Assembly (NCBI RefSeq): GCF_002778015.1
Contig: NZ_NJPP01000012.1
Span: 11,309 to 46,371, forward strand
Reading direction: 5' to 3'
DNA length: 35,063 bases
Source of the DNA: Bartonella tribocorum
Lineage (GTDB): Bacteria; Pseudomonadota; Alphaproteobacteria; Rhizobiales; Rhizobiaceae
The notes under the pieces were generated by a model. It did not search any database. It was not told where the DNA came from and saw only the letters and a program-made list of their open reading frames with translations. The position numbers were made by a program, and so were the translations under genes. Below are positions 1 to 8,161 of this stretch, in pieces (position 1 is the first letter of the stretch; each line of letters starts with the position of its first letter).

Positions 1-528
1 TTGTTTTTAAGCATTTTTTCTTGATCATACGGTCTTCAAACAGATCCAATAGCAAAATAAACGTAACATTATCTCTAAACAATTTTATGGGTTTTAATGA
101 AAAGCTGAAGAGTGCTGTTAGAACTTTTCCCAATGAATAGGGTAATTTTAGTTCCTTTCAAATTTTATTGTTTAATTTTTTTTAAAAGCTTTATTGCTTG
201 CAGGTCGTGAGGGCCTGTACTTGTTTTCTCAAACACTTCAACATCTTAAAAAAAGCTTTGTATTGCTATAACAACCTCCTGTGAAAGTTCATAAAAGTAC
301 AAAAAATCATAAACTGCGCAGATGGTTGGAGGTACTTATCTGCGAAAAATAAAAGACTGTTTCGAATAAATATTACAGATTTGAGACGCTATAAAAGAAC
401 ATGGCTTGAGCGATTTTGTAACGGAATAAGTTATTCCAAATTATTAATTGGCATAATTTAATATAAATGCAAAATTAAAATAGGGAGAGATCATTCTTCC
501 GAATATTATTTTAAACGAGGAGGTTAAA
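1..528. other. Gene-free AT-rich leader upstream of the peptide ORF
   Basis: I see no convincing coding region here. The DNA is strongly AT-rich. The last 80 bases before the peptide ORF contain A/T boxes (for example TATAAA at 462-467) that could belong to its promoter, but I could not pair them with a well-spaced -35 element. The segment most plausibly holds the promoter of the downstream island. Confidence 0.4.
517..523 (+). promoter_or_regulatory. Strong Shine-Dalgarno of the 35-aa peptide
   Basis: GAGGAGG lies five bases upstream of ATG 529. This near-consensus site is the main reason to believe that the very short ORF is translated, and it suggests high expression, as expected for a precursor peptide. 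Confidence 0.7.
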
Positions 529-636
529 ATGAAAGTAGAATCAAATAGTAAAGTGGTAATAGGAACGAAGATCAAGTCTTATTCTTCTACATCTTCTAAA
601 GTAAAATCTTTGATTTGCGATTCTGCATTATCATAA
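529..636 (+). CDS. Candidate precursor peptide (35 aa) of a ThiF/MccB-type modification cluster
   Basis: A 35-codon ORF starts at ATG 529 and stops at TAA 634. It has an excellent Shine-Dalgarno, GAGGAGG at 517-523, five bases before the start, which is unusually strong for this window. The peptide is rich in Ser, Thr and Lys, has one Cys four residues after a Val-Lys-Ser stretch, and ends in SLICDSALS. It contains no membrane segment. A hairpin follows it, then a AAA+ gene, a ThiF-like adenylating enzyme and an MFS exporter, so I infer that it is the substrate of that enzyme. In known microcin C-like systems the peptide ends in Asn, which is the residue modified; here the last residue is Ser. 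Either the chemistry differs or this is not the substrate. I recognise no homologue by sequence. Confidence 0.6.
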   Translation: MKVESNSKVVIGTKIKSYSSTSSKVKSLICDSALS

Positions 637-646
637 TTGAAAATAT

Positions 647-672
647 TGGAAGGGGTTGTATGACCCCTTCCA
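647..672 (+). terminator. 9-bp hairpin between peptide ORF and AAA+ gene (attenuator-like)
   Basis: TGGAAGGGG (647-655) pairs perfectly with CCCCTTCCA (664-672) around an 8-base loop. It starts 11 bases after the peptide stop codon and ends 18 bases before the next ATG. There is no long T-run, so it is probably a leaky terminator or an mRNA-stabilising 3' hairpin. In microcin C operons a hairpin at the equivalent place between mccA and mccB yields an abundant short peptide transcript. The same role is inferred here. Confidence 0.6.
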
Positions 673-690
673 TTTACGGTTGGGGGTGAT

Positions 691-1423
691 ATGTATTTAC
701 AAAATGAAGAGGCGCTATTATTGGCTCGCGATATGAGAGAAAGTAGAGTCAATTTGAATGTCCTTGGTTTAGGAAAGAGATCTCCGTACATTGGTCGCGA
801 AGAAATGATAAGAACAGCGATGGTTTCTTTGTTTTGCGCTTATAAGAAAAGTATTGTTATTTCTGGTCCTGCTGGATGTGGAAAGACTTCTTTTGTGCGT
901 GAGTTAGCTTTTAGGCTTAATCAGTTTAAGCCTATGTTGAATGGATATGTCATACTAGAGGTTAATTTAGGAAGTGTGATATCTGATACGGGATTACGAG
1001 GGGAGTTTGAACGAAAAATCGGAACTTTAATAGAAACTGTGTCTCCATATGAGAATGTCGCCCTTTTTATTGATGAAGGGCATTCAATCGCTAATACCAG
1101 AAGTGATGGAGGTATCGGTGCCATGGATTTGTTCAAACCTTTTATGCTAGAATAGAATTTAAAGTTAATTATAGCGACAACTTCTGCAGAATTAGCACAT
1201 ATTCAAGGGGATGCAGCATTTTTTCGCAGGTTTAGGTGAGCTCTCAATAGATGAAAAAATGAATGCTATAAGGCTACATATAAAATATCTTGAAGAGTAT
1301 CATGGGCGTAAATTTTGTTTCGATAATTTTAATTTTGATAACACAAGTGATTTGCATGATTTGTTAAGTCATGTAGATTTCCAGCTTGCTAGGGGGAGAT
1401 TTGAAAATGAATTTGCTATATAA
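691..1423 (+). pseudogene. ClpA/ClpB-like single AAA+ ATPase, broken by an amber codon and a frameshift
   Basis: ATG 691 has a GGGGGTG ribosome site. The first part encodes 154 residues with a ClpB D1-type opening (YIGREEMIRTA), Walker A GPAGCGKT at 59-66, the RGEFERK motif at 103-109 and Walker B with LFIDEGH around 125-131. The frame is stopped by TAG at 1153-1155. The same frame then continues with sensor-1-like LIIATTSAE and an arginine-finger-like FFRRF before TGA 1237. The family-like sequence resumes in the frame of 1211-1423 (ELSIDEKMNAIRLHIKYLEE), so a one-base frameshift lies near 1230-1237. The whole gene would encode about 240 residues, one AAA domain. It overlaps the start of the next gene by 17 bases. 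Sequencing error at both lesions cannot be excluded. A AAA+ partner is not usual in microcin C clusters; it might remodel the peptide or the enzyme. Confidence 0.7.
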
Positions 1424-2516
1424 AAACAAGTATGTTTATTCGTATACCATATCAGCGAGGCAAGAAGGTGATGAGGTTTTGATAGGGGCGGATCTGCAAA
1501 ATGTTATAGCTCTTGATATGAGTGGTACGTCACCGAATGTTATAAAGGCTTTGGCGTGTTTTGATGCAGAGAATACCATAGGTGATATAATATTGAAATG
1601 TAACCTAGATACTGCAGAAAGCGAAGATTTTTTGTATTTAGCAAAATATATGCTTGATAATAGAATAATAGAACCCCCTTTTTCAAAGGAGGATTCTATT
1701 AGAAAAGCTGGGCTTAGTGAGAGCGAGTATAATAGATTTGATAGGCAAATTAACTTATTCAAGCATGTATCAGGTAGTTTTGACAATGCCCTTTTAGCTA
1801 ACTCCAAATTGAAAGATGCTAAGATAACTATAGTTGGTTTGGGTGGATGTGGAAGCTATGTTTTTTATACATTATCTGCTATGGGGGCAGGACATATTAA
1901 AAGCTATGATTTTGATATTGTCGAAGAATCAAATTTATCTAGACAGATACTCTATAATTATAGTGACTTAGGTAAAAAAAAGGTTGATGTTGCTAGAGAT
2001 AAAGCTCCGTATATTAGTCCTTCGACGCAATATGAATTCTATGATGAAAAAATAGATAATATAGAAAAGGCATGCCGTCTATTCGAAAGAGCTAATCTTG
2101 TTATATGCGCAGCAGATAATCCAAGGCCAGCTTTTTTCCATTTAATGAACGAAGCTGCTTTTAATATGGGTGGCGCGCTGTTATATGCTGCTTCGGCTAC
2201 GGTAAATGCTATTGTTGGCCCGTTGATTATTCCAGGTAAAACAAGATGTTATGCATGTGTAAATCAGAATCATATGAAGGATGTTAATGAGTTTGAGTTT
2301 GTTAAGACTATTAAGCAAAACTATATGAATACTTTGATAGATCCGTATAATGCGGTTGCTGGTTCTTTGGCTGCTCTTGAGGCAGTAAAATATTTAACGG
2401 ATTTTGACAAATGTCAAATTATAGAAAAAACATTATTTATTAATTTTTCCAGCTATAAAATTGATAGGACTGAAGATCCTTATAGCGGTTATTGCCCTAT
2501 TTGTCGTAAAACGTAA
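1407..2516 (+). CDS. ThiF/MccB-like E1-type adenylating enzyme
   Basis: This 369-residue protein starts at ATG 1407, with AGGGGGAG at 1391-1398; the in-frame TTG at 1386 is less likely. Residues about 40-93 resemble the PqqD/RRE-like winged helix that binds precursor peptides (ends in MLDNRIIEPP). The E1 domain follows: RFDRQ at 110-114, nucleotide-binding GLGGCG at 144-149, DFD near 168, SNLSRQ at 175-180 with the family's conserved Arg, and AADNP at 235-239. CxxC pairs at 281/284 and 363/366 form the structural zinc site typical of ThiF/MoeB/MccB proteins. Such enzymes adenylate a carboxyl terminus. With a peptide ORF upstream and an MFS exporter downstream, the best guess is an MccB-type peptide adenylyltransferase. 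It is intact while both flanking genes are broken. A ThiF of thiamine or molybdopterin synthesis is less likely given the neighbours. Confidence 0.85.
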   Translation: MNLLYKNKYVYSYTISARQEGDEVLIGADLQNVIALDMSGTSPNVIKALACFDAENTIGDIILKCNLDTAESEDFLYLAKYMLDNRIIEPPFSKEDSIRKAGLSESEYNRFDRQINLFKHVSGSFDNALLANSKLKDAKITIVGLGGCGSYVFYTLSAMGAGHIKSYDFDIVEESNLSRQILYNYSDLGKKKVDVARDKAPYISPSTQYEFYDEKIDNIEKACRLFERANLVICAADNPRPAFFHLMNEAAFNMGGALLYAASATVNAIVGPLIIPGKTRCYACVNQNHMKDVNEFEFVKTIKQNYMNTLIDPYNAVAGSLAALEAVKYLTDFDKCQIIEKTLFINFSSYKIDRTEDPYSGYCPICRKT

Positions 2517-2577
2517 GTTTTTATCTTTATATAAATGATGTATATGGTGCCCTTTTTTGGCGTTATTGGGGGGATGG

Positions 2578-3743
2578 ATGACAAGTATATTAGCCTTTGG
2601 ATTTTTATTTAACGGTATAAGAATTTTAACAGGCGCTTTTATTGTCTTTTATATGCTGGAGAAAGGCTTAACGCTTATTGATATCGGGATCATTAAGTCA
2701 TTTCAGGCTTTTATTATGATGGTTACCGATATTCCTCTGGGATATTTTGCTGATCGAAAAAGTTATAAAATATCGATCGTCTTGGCGGCGGCTTTTGCTG
2801 CTATATGGCTCTTTCTCATGGGTATTTCTACAAGCTTTTACGGTTTTCTTTTGGCTGAATCTTTTAATGCAGTGTCGTTGACATTGATTGCAGGGGCTTA
2901 TAACGCTTTACTTGTGCAATATGCAAAAGCAAAATTGACATCGACTAAAAAGGTGCTGGGATCGAGTTCTCAATATAATTACATTGGTATGTTTATCTTT
3001 AGTTTGATCGGTGCCTATTTTGCTGATTATTCAAACCAATATTATGGTATATCGCGGCATTTTTAATGTTGATGACAACACTCTTTGGTTTGTTTTTTCT
3101 CGATGACCTTAAAGGACAGAGAAAACCAAGTCATGGCAATTCTCTTCAGAAAAATTCTCTCATTTGTGAAGCTAAAGAGATGGCATCTATTTTTGTTAAA
3201 GTTCCTTATATCTCTTTATGCTTTTATTTTTCATTGATTTTTTTCAATATATTTTCGCAATATTGGCAGTGGATCTTTAAAGATCATAATATTCATGTCA
3301 CTTATTTTGATCTTGGGGTGACATTTTCACTGATATTGCTCTCTCAGCTTCTGGCTAGTTTTCTCTTTACCAAACTAAGCGAGACGATAAATTTTATTTT
3401 ATTGTTGTTTCTTTCAGTTTCTATGATTTTTACAGTCGCTTTTTTTGAACCAAGAAAAGAAATTGCTGTCATTTTAGTCTGTATGATTTTTTATCTCATT
3501 AAGTACACCTATCTTCGTGTGGAAGTTATCCTCCATGATTGTATTAGCGATCATTTTAGGGCTACATACGAGTCTTTCTTGTCAACCGTTGGAAGATTGA
3601 GCTTATTGGTATTTTTTTACATGAGTGCGTCTATGGTTAATGTGTTTGGCTTTTTCTCACTCGTTTATATTTTTGCCGTTTATTTATTGATTTATTTGTT
3701 AGCAGTATTTTTCTTAGAAGGAACACGCAAAAAAGTTCAGTGA
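2578..3743 (+). pseudogene. MFS transporter, frameshifted (probable exporter of the peptide product)
   Basis: Two consecutive frames encode one 12-helix-type MFS protein. The first (ATG 2578; TTG 2557 is possible) carries about five hydrophobic helices and the MFS loop-2/3-like motif GYFADRKSYK. It runs off frame near 3040-3060 and stops at 3066. The other frame reads through the same region as a hydrophobic segment (WYIAAFLMLMTTLFGLFFL) and continues with the remaining helices to TGA 3743. One base gained or lost near 3040 explains the break. Microcin C-like clusters use an MFS exporter (MccC) for self-protection and secretion, so that role is inferred from position. Overall similarity is to generic drug/sugar MFS proteins, and I cannot assign a substrate. 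A real frameshift would make the island non-functional for export; a sequencing error is the alternative. Confidence 0.75.
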
Positions 3744-4375
3744 GCATCGTAACTCATTATGATACGTGTATTTTATGGCGTGTTATAGCGCGCCAAGTTT
3801 TTAATCAAGGACCATTATTGTTTTGCATGTTGAATGAGAAAGTCGAATATTGTTCGTTCTTCTTAGTACAAATTTGTGTCTGTTCAATCAATCGAAATCA
3901 TGCCTTTTGCATGTTACAAGCAGGTGTGGCGTAAAATTATTAAAGAAACAAGTTGCTTCTGATAAACACCGCACCAGGAGTTTTTGACAAGATTGGAAAG
4001 AAGCGAAGAAAATGATTGTTCCGGATTATGCGTTGATGATCGATTTTATTGTTTGTATCGTTAGCGAATACTCTTTTCTTTAAAATATGAATCATCTTGT
4101 TGAGATTACGACATCTTTCATTCTCATTTTTTATCTTTGGTGGTGGTGATAATTTTGTATTGTTTGATGTCATAAAATATTCTTAATCCAGATAATAAAC
4201 CTATTTATGGCGATTTTGAATGATATCTCTTCTTTGAGAAGCAATAAAATCAAGTGCGGCAATATTGTTGTGTAAAATTTTCTTCACATAAACCACAAGA
4301 AAACAAGACAGATTAATATATTTGATAGGAAACAGTGAAGCCTAAAAAAATTATGGTTATTAAAAGGTTAGAGCA
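3744..4375. other. Non-coding or decayed stretch after the peptide island
   Basis: Short ORFs occur on both strands (3740-3934 plus, 3940-4173 minus), but neither has a good ribosome site or a recognisable motif. The minus-strand one is Lys/Arg/Asn-rich and could be the remains of a small gene. I assign no function. Confidence 0.4.
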
Positions 4376-4492
4376 ATGAAATTATTGTTCATAACACCTC
4401 TTGTAACATTTATAATCCTTTTTTCTGTATCCATATTATTGGGATGTATGCGCATCGATAGTCTAAAGCAGTACAATAAACAACGAATATAA
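4376..4492 (+). CDS. Short lipoprotein-like peptide (38 aa), possibly the head of a broken gene
   Basis: ATG 4376 has AAAAGG about eight bases upstream. The product is a typical lipoprotein signal peptide: Lys at position 2, a hydrophobic core, and a lipobox-like LLGC with Cys at residue 24, followed by only 14 residues. It may be a genuine small lipoprotein of the entericidin or lysis type. It may equally be the N-terminus of a longer lipoprotein whose body decayed into the remnant at 4523-4970. Confidence 0.4.
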   Translation: MKLLFITPLVTFIILFSVSILLGCMRIDSLKQYNKQRI

Positions 4493-4522
4493 TAAGTAAA
4501 ATTACGGCGCTTTTGAACATTT

Positions 4523-4970
4523 TCAAAGGCAAAAACAAGAGAAAAATTTGTATATAGCCATGGCTATCAAAATATAGCACCCAAATTTGATGTTATACAG
4601 CATCGTCACATACTGATTGTTTTATGTCGGCGCTTTGTTAATTTCTTGCGCGGTGATTATAATGAAGGGATATCAGCAGACATGTTACTTAATGTCATAA
4701 GCAGTTTACCGAATAACTATAATTAGAGAGAAAGCGATTTTATCTGGGCGTATAATATATCTCATGAATTTTAAGGATCCCATGATTGATTACGCGAAAA
4801 AATTTATTAATTCTTCAAGCGGAAATGGCATGAGTCCCAAAGTAAAAATGATTGATCTCGTGTCGAGTATGAAAACCGGTAATAATGAAAACACGAAACA
4901 AATAGCGCGTTTTTTCATAGATCTCCACACGATATATGACATGATGCACCCAAGAGGAATTTCTAAATGA
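4523..4970 (+). pseudogene. Remnant of an unrecognised gene in two frames
   Basis: One open frame without a start codon reads about 67 codons to TAG 4724-4726 (contains FVNFLRGDYNEGISADMLLN). The adjacent frame continues to TAA 4970 with FKDPMIDYAKKFINSSS and IARFFIDLHTIYDMM. Both halves look like globular protein and neither has a ribosome site, so a frameshifted gene is the simplest reading. I do not recognise the family. Given the nearby SUKH remnants, an immunity or effector gene is possible but unproven. Confidence 0.35.
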
Positions 4971-5026
4971 CAATGAGTAAGCCAATGAAGGATATTCAAT
5001 GATTATGGTATGATTAGGGTTATAGT

Positions 5027-5218
5027 ATGATTGGTTGTTACAATATTTTCTTAGTTTTGTTTCATATTTTTACATTATGGCCATATTTTCCAGCTTTGGA
5101 AATGGGCATAAGTTCGGTTATCATAATACTCTTCATCTTTATGAAAAAATTTTACTTAAAGAAAGAAATTGATTCTTGGCTTGAAAAAAGTCCTTATAAT
5201 CATTCTATTATGCCGTAA
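5027..5218 (+). CDS. Small membrane protein of unknown function (63 aa)
   Basis: The ORF from ATG 5027 encodes two hydrophobic segments (about residues 4-22 and 26-42), then a charged tail KKFYLKKEIDSWLEK. The ribosome site is weak (TAGGGTTAT). The layout of two helices plus a basic cytoplasmic tail is protein-like, but I recognise no family. It may be real or a fragment of a longer membrane gene. Confidence 0.3.
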   Translation: MIGCYNIFLVLFHIFTLWPYFPALEMGISSVIIILFIFMKKFYLKKEIDSWLEKSPYNHSIMP

Positions 5219-6078
5219 AATACTGCCGTTTGAGGCGTGGTGATGTGAAGAGATCTAAATTTTACATTCGGTATTATGGTGAATATTCTTCAGTCTTGTT
5301 TGTTGAGCCTTATATCAGTAAACCATACAACAATCGTAAGCACCTACTTTAAGAATCTATACTGTTTACAAATTGGCACTGGTGGGAATCATTGCTCTTT
5401 TAAATGTGGAGAGAAGAGTAAATCACGTTATTATATAGAATAATAATGATTTATTTTTTTTTGTCGCAAGCATCATGTTCTGTTTAATTTTTTTATGCAA
5501 TACATTGAATACATGTGATCAAGAGCGTGACAAATTGAAGGATTACAGTGATGATTATTAAACTGTAGTGATTATATATTTTTGTAAAAGGGGTCCTTTT
5601 TTTCAAAAGAGCAAATTGGCACCATTCCTCACTTCCCAATGGTTTTGCAACAGCCCTTGGTACTTAAGAAGGTTTATAAGAGGTATTTTACTCCTTTCTT
5701 GTACAGCTTTTCTTTTATCCAAAGGCAGCTCTCGTTTGTGTTGACAGACAAGAATTGTATGGCCTCAATATGAGGGGGGAGGGGGTGCGTGATGAGAAAA
5801 TCTTACAATATTCAGTGTTGTTATGATTCAAATTAATATTATAAATCAATATGTTGAATGAATTTTTATGTTTTTTCTTTTATTCTTTAAGTATTATGCA
5901 AAGTAGGAGGCGCAGAATGCATTTGTTTTAATGAAGTCTTTCTTAAGGTTTGTCATATCGATTTGTAATGACGGGCGTTTAATGATGAGACCAATAGAGA
6001 AGCATGGGCAGTAATGATCTACGGTTTATGGAAAGAGAAAAAACAGAAACTTATGGAATAATTTATGGAGAATAAATT
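5219..6078. other. Gene-free region with short repeats and one copy of the dispersed repeat
   Basis: No convincing gene is seen. The word AAATTGGCAC occurs twice (near 5370 and 5605), and ATTGCTCTTTT near 5389 is mirrored by AAAAGAGCAAAT near 5598. The second half holds a truncated copy of the window-wide dispersed repeat, listed separately. Confidence 0.4.
5626..5870 (+). repeat. Dispersed intergenic repeat, copy 1 (truncated)
   Basis: This stretch shares an ordered set of words with the copies at 9960 and 10589: CCCTTGGTACTTAAGA, a GTTTATAAGAGGTATTTTACTC block, and the end block TCTTACAATATTCAGTG followed by ATAAATCAATAT. It lacks the first third of the element. It contains no ORF. Confidence 0.55.
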
Positions 6079-6644
6079 ATGAAAGCTTATACTTTAGATG
6101 ATGTTGTTATACTAGTTGATAAATATAGCGATAGAGTTGATTTTGGCTCTACAGATGAAGCAGTTGATGGTGTCCTGATTGAAAAAGCAGAAAAAACTCT
6201 CGGTTTGCAGTTTACGTCTTCCTACAAAAGTTTTTAAAAAACTATGGTAGAGGGGAAATTTGTGGTGAGGAAATATATAGCGTTTATGGGGATTGTGTGG
6301 GCACACCTGCTGGTGATATTGTTTTCTAAAACTTAAATGATAGAAAACGTGGTTTTACGACACCAGAACAGCTTATCGTTTGTGATGCTGATTTTGGTGA
6401 AACGTTTTATTTTGATTATACGCAGTTTTAGGATGGCGAGTGTCCACTTTATGTCAGGCTTCCATCTGAAGACTGCGAATATTACGCCAGTAATTTTTAT
6501 GAATTCCTTTGCAAAAGAATTATAGTACATGTGGGAGAAGAGATACTTGATGGTGAACAACCGATTGAAAAGGCTGAGAACACTCCTAGTCCGCAACCTA
6601 TCCCTTTTTACAAGCGTTTTTGGAAAAAACTATGGGGGAGATGA
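6079..6644 (+). pseudogene. Decayed SUKH (SMI1/KNR4) immunity-type gene
   Basis: ATG 6079 begins MKAYTLDDVVILVDKYSD. The SUKH pattern follows in order: an acidic helix with IEKAEKTLGLQF, SSYKSFLKNYGRGEICGEEIY spread over a frameshift at the A-run near 6235, then LIVCDADFGETFYFDY, DGECPLYVRLPS and NFYEFLCKRII. Besides the frameshift there are in-frame TAA (after GDIVF, near 6329) and TAG (near 6430) codons, so it is a pseudogene. SUKH proteins are known as immunity proteins of bacterial polymorphic toxin systems. No toxin gene is in the window. A second remnant follows directly. Confidence 0.7.
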
Positions 6645-6814
6645 TATTGGGGGTGAGGAAATATTATAATTTTTCTAGAGAGACTCAGTATGACACAAGT
6701 AATTTTTATGCGTTTTTATGCAAAAGAATTATAATATGGATTAATGGTAAGGTTAGAAAAACGCTTGGATACAAAGAGAATGATGTGCGATATGTACAAG
6801 AGGGCGGAATGTAA
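6615..6814 (+). pseudogene. Second, shorter SUKH remnant in tandem
   Basis: The DNA from about 6615 repeats key pieces of the preceding SUKH remnant: the AAAAAACTATGGGGGAGATGATATTGGGGGTGAGGAAATA block corresponds to that gene's KNYGRGEICGEEI segment. The later words AGTAATTTTTATG and TGCAAAAGAATTATA correspond to its NFYEFLCKRII segment. The middle is deleted and the frame is broken. A C-terminal tail runs to TAA 6812. It looks like the fused tail of a paralogous immunity gene. Confidence 0.55.
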
Positions 6815-6828
6815 TCGAGCAGATGAAA

Positions 6829-7734
6829 TTAATTTTTGCGTGTTGCACTAAAGCGGGCGGCTTGTTGAAGGGGAAGTGCTTTGGCATCATCAAAAGGGTG
6901 TAAGAGGGTTTCTGCTTTTTGGATGAGCGCATCTCGCTTTTTTTGGGTTTCTTCAATGCCATAAATACGAACAAAAGTTGCCTTTTGTGCGGTTTCATCT
7001 TTTCCTGCGGTTTTGCCTAGGGTTTGCGTGTTTGCGGTGACATCAAGAAGATCATCGGTTAATTGAAAGGCTAAACCAAGATAGGTCCCAAAAGCTGTCA
7101 ATTTTGTCGATAATTCTTTGGAGGCATTGCCAATGATGGCACCTGCTTGGCAAGCAAAGCTTATTAAGGCTGCTGTTTTCATGCGCTGTAGTGTGATGAT
7201 GTCAGTACTCTCTTGTGGTCTTTTTTCAGCTTCAAGATCCAACATTTGTCCCCCTAGCATACCACCAAGCCCAGCGGATTGTGCAAGAGCTGTGATCAAT
7301 TTTATTCTCATATCTGTAGACAGTGCATGAGCTTTATGGGCAATAATTTCAAAAGCAAATGTCAAGAGGGCATTGCCTGCTAGAATTGCTGTGGCTTCAT
7401 CAAATTCTATGTGGACAGTGGGTTTTCCGCGTCGAAGTGTATCGTTATCCATGGACGGAAGATCATCGTGAATGAGTGAATAACAGTGAACACATTCTAG
7501 GGCACATGCGACATCAAGGGAGTGCTCTACAGGGATATCAAAAAGTGCAGCACTTTGAATCACAAGAAAAGGACGCAGGCGTTTTCCACCATTCAGCACC
7601 CCATAGCGCATGGCTTTGATTAAGTTTGCAGGGCGTGCAATTTCACCATTTTGGATTTGATCACTTAACAGGGTGTTAAGCCGACTTTCAACGGTGTGGC
7701 CATGTTTTGCAAGAAGGGTGGTAAATTCGTGCAT
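6829..7734 (-). CDS. ispA: Farnesyl/geranyl diphosphate synthase (polyprenyl synthase)
   Basis: This 301-residue protein condenses isopentenyl diphosphate with allylic diphosphates to give farnesyl diphosphate for undecaprenyl carrier and quinone synthesis in the cytoplasm. It has the family's substrate-binding GGKRLRP (49-55), the first aspartate-rich motif DDLPSMDND (90-98), RRGKPTVH just after it, the GGQMLDLEAE region and the second aspartate-rich motif FQLTDDLLD (near residue 230). The length is normal. ATG 7734 has AGGAAG upstream on the minus strand. It stands alone, not next to dxs/xseB. Its 3' end faces the SUKH remnants. Product chain length (C15 or C20) cannot be read with certainty. 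Confidence 0.93.
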   Translation of the reverse strand: MHEFTTLLAKHGHTVESRLNTLLSDQIQNGEIARPANLIKAMRYGVLNGGKRLRPFLVIQSAALFDIPVEHSLDVACALECVHCYSLIHDDLPSMDNDTLRRGKPTVHIEFDEATAILAGNALLTFAFEIIAHKAHALSTDMRIKLITALAQSAGLGGMLGGQMLDLEAEKRPQESTDIITLQRMKTAALISFACQAGAIIGNASKELSTKLTAFGTYLGLAFQLTDDLLDVTANTQTLGKTAGKDETAQKATFVRIYGIEETQKKRDALIQKAETLLHPFDDAKALPLQQAARFSATRKN

Positions 7735-8161
7735 TCTTGCTTCCTTTGTTTTTATAAAAATAAAATGATGAAGTGCAAAGAGAAAGGCTATTGCTTTTTC
7801 TTATTTTCGTCAATTGACATAGACTTTTATTAAAAATCAACGGCTCTTTATTATGCGTTCCTCTACTGTATGTGTAAATCCCTTGTAAAGCCAAATAAAA
7901 TTACATATTCGTTTTATGAAAATGTTTTCATGACTGTATAAAATTTACAAACTTTGCGGTGCTTTTGATATTCACTTAGGTATTGTGGTACCATTTTTGA
8001 TAAAGAGAAGATCATTTTTGGGAAGAGGATGATCATTTTGACATTGCCTCTTCTCTTTTATCAGTGTATAGTACCCTCAAATTTTATGGTGTTTTTTAAA
8101 ATAAAGCATTGTCATTTTTGGCATTGCTTTTTCTGTTTTAGTGGATTTGGAGTGTCTTTTT
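7735..8161. other. Divergent intergenic region between ispA and rpmF
   Basis: This 427-base gap must hold the promoters of ispA (minus) and rpmF (plus). Plus-strand TTGACA words occur at 7814 and 8038, but no -10 box at the standard spacing is evident, so I do not call a promoter. The words ATCATTTTTGG and GGATGATCATTTTGACATTGCCTC around 8010-8050 recur in part at 8111-8126 (GTCATTTTTGGCATTGC). Confidence 0.45.

Noticed and set aside
579-791. Minus-strand 70-codon ORF
   Set aside because: It overlaps the peptide ORF, the hairpin and the AAA+ start on the other strand and has no ribosome site or family-like sequence.
3740-4173. Small ORFs on both strands after the MFS gene
   Set aside because: No ribosome site, no motif and unremarkable composition; I cannot support a gene.
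8038-8072. TTGACA at 8038 with TATAGT at 8067 as the rpmF promoter
   Set aside because: The spacing of 23 bases is too long for a standard promoter.
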